This document shows, one piece after another, positions 33,717 through 35,589 of a stretch of DNA of 35,589 bases. Below the pieces are notes generated by a model. The model did no database searches. It worked only from the letters and a program-made list of their open reading frames with translations, and was not told the origin of the DNA. Position 1 is the stretch's first letter. The number at the start of each line of letters is the position of its first letter. The translations under genes and the position numbers were made by a program. The DNA comes from CAYMUR01 sp964393615 (lineage in GTDB: Bacteria > Planctomycetota > Planctomycetia > Pirellulales > Pirellulaceae), in NCBI GenBank assembly GCA_964393615.1, contig CAYMUR010000053.1, forward strand, positions 1 to 35,589, written 5' to 3'.

Positions 33717-35021
33717 TTAGAGTGGTTCTGGTTCCGGTCGGTAGAACCATGCCACGGGGGCAATGATCAGGGCGGTCACAGCGAACATATTATGGGAGAG
33801 AACCCCAGTCTGATCCAACCAATAGATCGTACCATGATAGATCATACCCGCGAGCAGGATCGCCACCCAATTGGCCATGTTCAACGTAGCGATCATCCGT
33901 CCTTTTTGGGTCGCGGGTGGTCGTGACTGCAAGTATACCTGGAGCGGCACTGCAAACATGCCCGCAAACATGCCGAGTAGGATGAGGACCAAAAAGCTGC
34001 CTCTCAGGCCCAGGAGCTGGCCCTGGGGACCTCCGGGCAGGGCCAACATCGTCAGGCAGGCCAGGATTCCCCAGAGGCCCGTACGTACCAGGCCGGGTGA
34101 AAATTGACCGCGTGACAAAAAACCAGCTATCAAACAGCCGACTGTAATGCCAATGGCCATGCTGGCCACGAGGTAACTCGTGACTTGTTCATCGAGCCGA
34201 AGTTGGTGGCCTAGGGCATTGACTGACATTTGAACCAAACCACCTACGAGCCAGAACATGCTCGATGTCAGCAAAGCCAATAATAAGGGCTTGTCATTCC
34301 ATAGCAGTCGCCAGGTATCGTGCGGCAGGGCAAACGAACTCCAGCGAAAAGAAAGATCCGGCTTGGCCGCAGGGGTTTCTCGAACAAGCAAAGAGGTACA
34401 GGTACCCAGGCTGGCAATCGCCATGCAAACAGTCGAGATGATCCATAGCTGGCTGGGTTCCGAAAAGTGAGATTTTAAAATTCCGGCAAGAGCAGTACCG
34501 AAGATGATCGCCACAAAAGTCGTCATTAAAATCAAGCCATTCGCTTTGGGCAAATCGCTGGCACGCAGCATTTCAGGGAGGATTCCGTATTTTCCGGGAC
34601 CAAAAAAAGCACTTTGGGTACCCATCAAAAATAATACAATCAGTGGTCCCGCAAACCCCACTCGGTCGTAATAGATAAACGCTAACAAGCCGAGAAACAT
34701 AACTCCAATTTCCGCGACTTTCGAGAGTACAATGACAAGGCGTTTGCTGTACAGGTCGGACAAGAAGCCAGCCAGTCCCGAGAAAATCAGAAACGGCAAT
34801 GCAAACAGAATCAACGCGGGACCCTGCAGATCACCTGGCCCCTCGTCGACGATCGTAAACACGGCCAAAAGCAACAGGAGTTGCTTGAACAGATTGTCGT
34901 TGAACGCACCCAGAAACTGGGTGACTGCCATACCCCAAAAAGAACGGTCTCTCATCAGAGGTGGCAAACCCATGTCGGATTGGCAACCTGGTGGTTCTTT
35001 TGTGACTTCCCTATTTATCAT
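33717..35021 (-). CDS. MFS transporter, LplT-like
   Basis: A 434-residue major facilitator protein with about twelve hydrophobic segments. FLGAFNDNLFKQLLLLLAV in the first helix, SDLYSKRLVIVLSKV after the second or third, and GTQSAFFGPGKYGILPE resemble LplT, the lysophospholipid flippase, and the transporter part of its acyltransferase fusions. No acyltransferase domain is attached, and none lies next to it. The conserved N-D-N motif supports the subgroup over drug-efflux MFS. ATG 35021 starts the frame; ATG 34973 is possible. Downstream on the same strand is the SIS-domain gene, upstream thiC. Confidence 0.85.
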   Translation of the reverse strand: MINREVTKEPPGCQSDMGLPPLMRDRSFWGMAVTQFLGAFNDNLFKQLLLLLAVFTIVDEGPGDLQGPALILFALPFLIFSGLAGFLSDLYSKRLVIVLSKVAEIGVMFLGLLAFIYYDRVGFAGPLIVLFLMGTQSAFFGPGKYGILPEMLRASDLPKANGLILMTTFVAIIFGTALAGILKSHFSEPSQLWIISTVCMAIASLGTCTSLLVRETPAAKPDLSFRWSSFALPHDTWRLLWNDKPLLLALLTSSMFWLVGGLVQMSVNALGHQLRLDEQVTSYLVASMAIGITVGCLIAGFLSRGQFSPGLVRTGLWGILACLTMLALPGGPQGQLLGLRGSFLVLILLGMFAGMFAVPLQVYLQSRPPATQKGRMIATLNMANWVAILLAGMIYHGTIYWLDQTGVLSHNMFAVTALIIAPVAWFYRPEPEPL

Positions 35022-35127
35022 AGTAGCCAGTCACATATAGGGTCTTCGGTGTTCTCCAGGCAAAATGTCTTCATGCGAACGGATGCTACATCGTCAAGAA
35101 GCAGCACAGGTTCAGAGTGGAAAAACA

Positions 35128-35589
35128 CTAGTTTTCAGCAGGTAGCATCACCAATGGCTGTTCTTGGGCCATTTTGCGAATGTCTTCGGTGATCTTCATC
35201 GAGCAGTATTTTGGACCGCACATGCTGCAGAAGTGAGCGCTTTTGAACGTGTCTTGCGGTAGCGTTTCGTCATGAAAACGGCGCGCCGTTTCGGGATCCA
35301 GTGACAAGCGAAACTGTTCTTCCCAGTCAAACTCAAAACGCGCTTTGCTCAACGCATTGTCACGTTCCTTGGCACCTGGCCGTTGGCGTGCCAAATCAGC
35401 AGCATGTGCGGCAATCTTGTATGCGATGACACCTTGCAGCACATCGTCATTGTCCGGCAAACCAAGATGTTCCTTGGGAGTTACGTAACAAAGCATTGCG
35501 GCACCACTCCAGCCAGCCAATGCCGCCCCGATGGCGCTGGTGATGTGGTCGTAGCCAGGTGCAATGTCAGTCACGAGTGGGCCAAGTAC
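35128..35589 (-). CDS. thiC: Phosphomethylpyrimidine synthase, C-terminal part (cut by window edge)
   Basis: The last 153 residues of ThiC, the radical-SAM enzyme that makes the hydroxymethylpyrimidine phosphate of thiamin from aminoimidazole ribotide. The frame is open to the edge and begins VLGPLVTDIAPGYDHITSA, a ThiC signature, followed by MLCYVTPKEHLGLP. The C-terminal [4Fe-4S] site is present as CSMCGPKYCSM (C-x2-C-x4-C). The 5' part, with any TPP riboswitch, lies outside the window. The MFS gene follows after about 106 bases. Confidence 0.96.
   Translation of the reverse strand, partial: VLGPLVTDIAPGYDHITSAIGAALAGWSGAAMLCYVTPKEHLGLPDNDDVLQGVIAYKIAAHAADLARQRPGAKERDNALSKARFEFDWEEQFRLSLDPETARRFHDETLPQDTFKSAHFCSMCGPKYCSMKITEDIRKMAQEQPLVMLPAEN

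Overview
The window looks like draft or metagenome-assembled DNA from a planctomycete (Planctomycetota, probably close to Pirellulales). Three things suggest this. A very large secreted PQQ-like beta-propeller protein is followed by a MoxR / DUF58 / BatA series. A DUF1080 (3-keto-disaccharide hydrolase) protein is present. A MotA/TolQ/ExbB channel is followed by two long single-span proteins of the type common in planctomycete genomes. Two runs of N (10 and 100 bases) mark scaffold joins.

Layout. 1-7226 (minus): 1,580-residue PQQ/TPR protein, MoxR ATPase, DUF58 protein and the start of a BatA-like protein cut by the window edge. 7229-8330: promoter, HU-family gene and terminator. 8622-9344 (minus): secreted DUF1080 protein. 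9345-11934: about 2.6 kb with almost no coding, holding tRNA-Phe, a possible small RNA and several hairpins. 11935-13001 (plus): queC-queD, for 7-deazaguanine synthesis. 13002-13586: structured intergenic DNA. 13587-17568 (plus): tightly overlapping three-gene ExbB/ExbD-like operon. 17695-22121 (minus): a disrupted SAM hydroxide adenosyltransferase (DUF62) gene, a free-standing DUF62 C-terminal domain coupled to bioA, a class I glutamine amidotransferase and a PAC2 protein. 22416-26048 (minus): rpmB-gatC-gatA-gatB. 26286-27627 (minus): inositol-monophosphatase/HisN-like phosphatase and an Rrf2 regulator. 28144-29101 (minus): DksA-like protein and lspA with a terminator. 29784-32377 (plus): thrC and dapB, separated by a palindromic tandem repeat that surrounds the 100-N gap. 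32506-32943 (plus): small Cys-containing hypothetical protein. 32963-35589 (minus): SIS-domain protein, LplT-like MFS transporter and the C-terminal part of thiC.

How the genes work together. Most of the window is housekeeping: translation (rpmB, gatCAB, tRNA-Phe), cofactors (biotin, thiamin, queuosine precursor), the aspartate amino-acid family (thrC, dapB) and the envelope (lspA, MFS). The most unusual part is the ExbB/ExbD-like operon at 13.6-17.6 kb. Both single-span partners place the motif that precedes the ExbD/TolR proton-carrying Asp at residues 17-20, but only the second one has the Asp; the first has Ala. Also worth checking are the broken DUF62 gene beside a stand-alone DUF62 C-terminal domain that overlaps bioA by four bases, and the 31.3 kb repeat. 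There both contig ends share exactly 55 bases, which suggests an assembly-graph break at a multi-copy repeat rather than a real 100-base gap.
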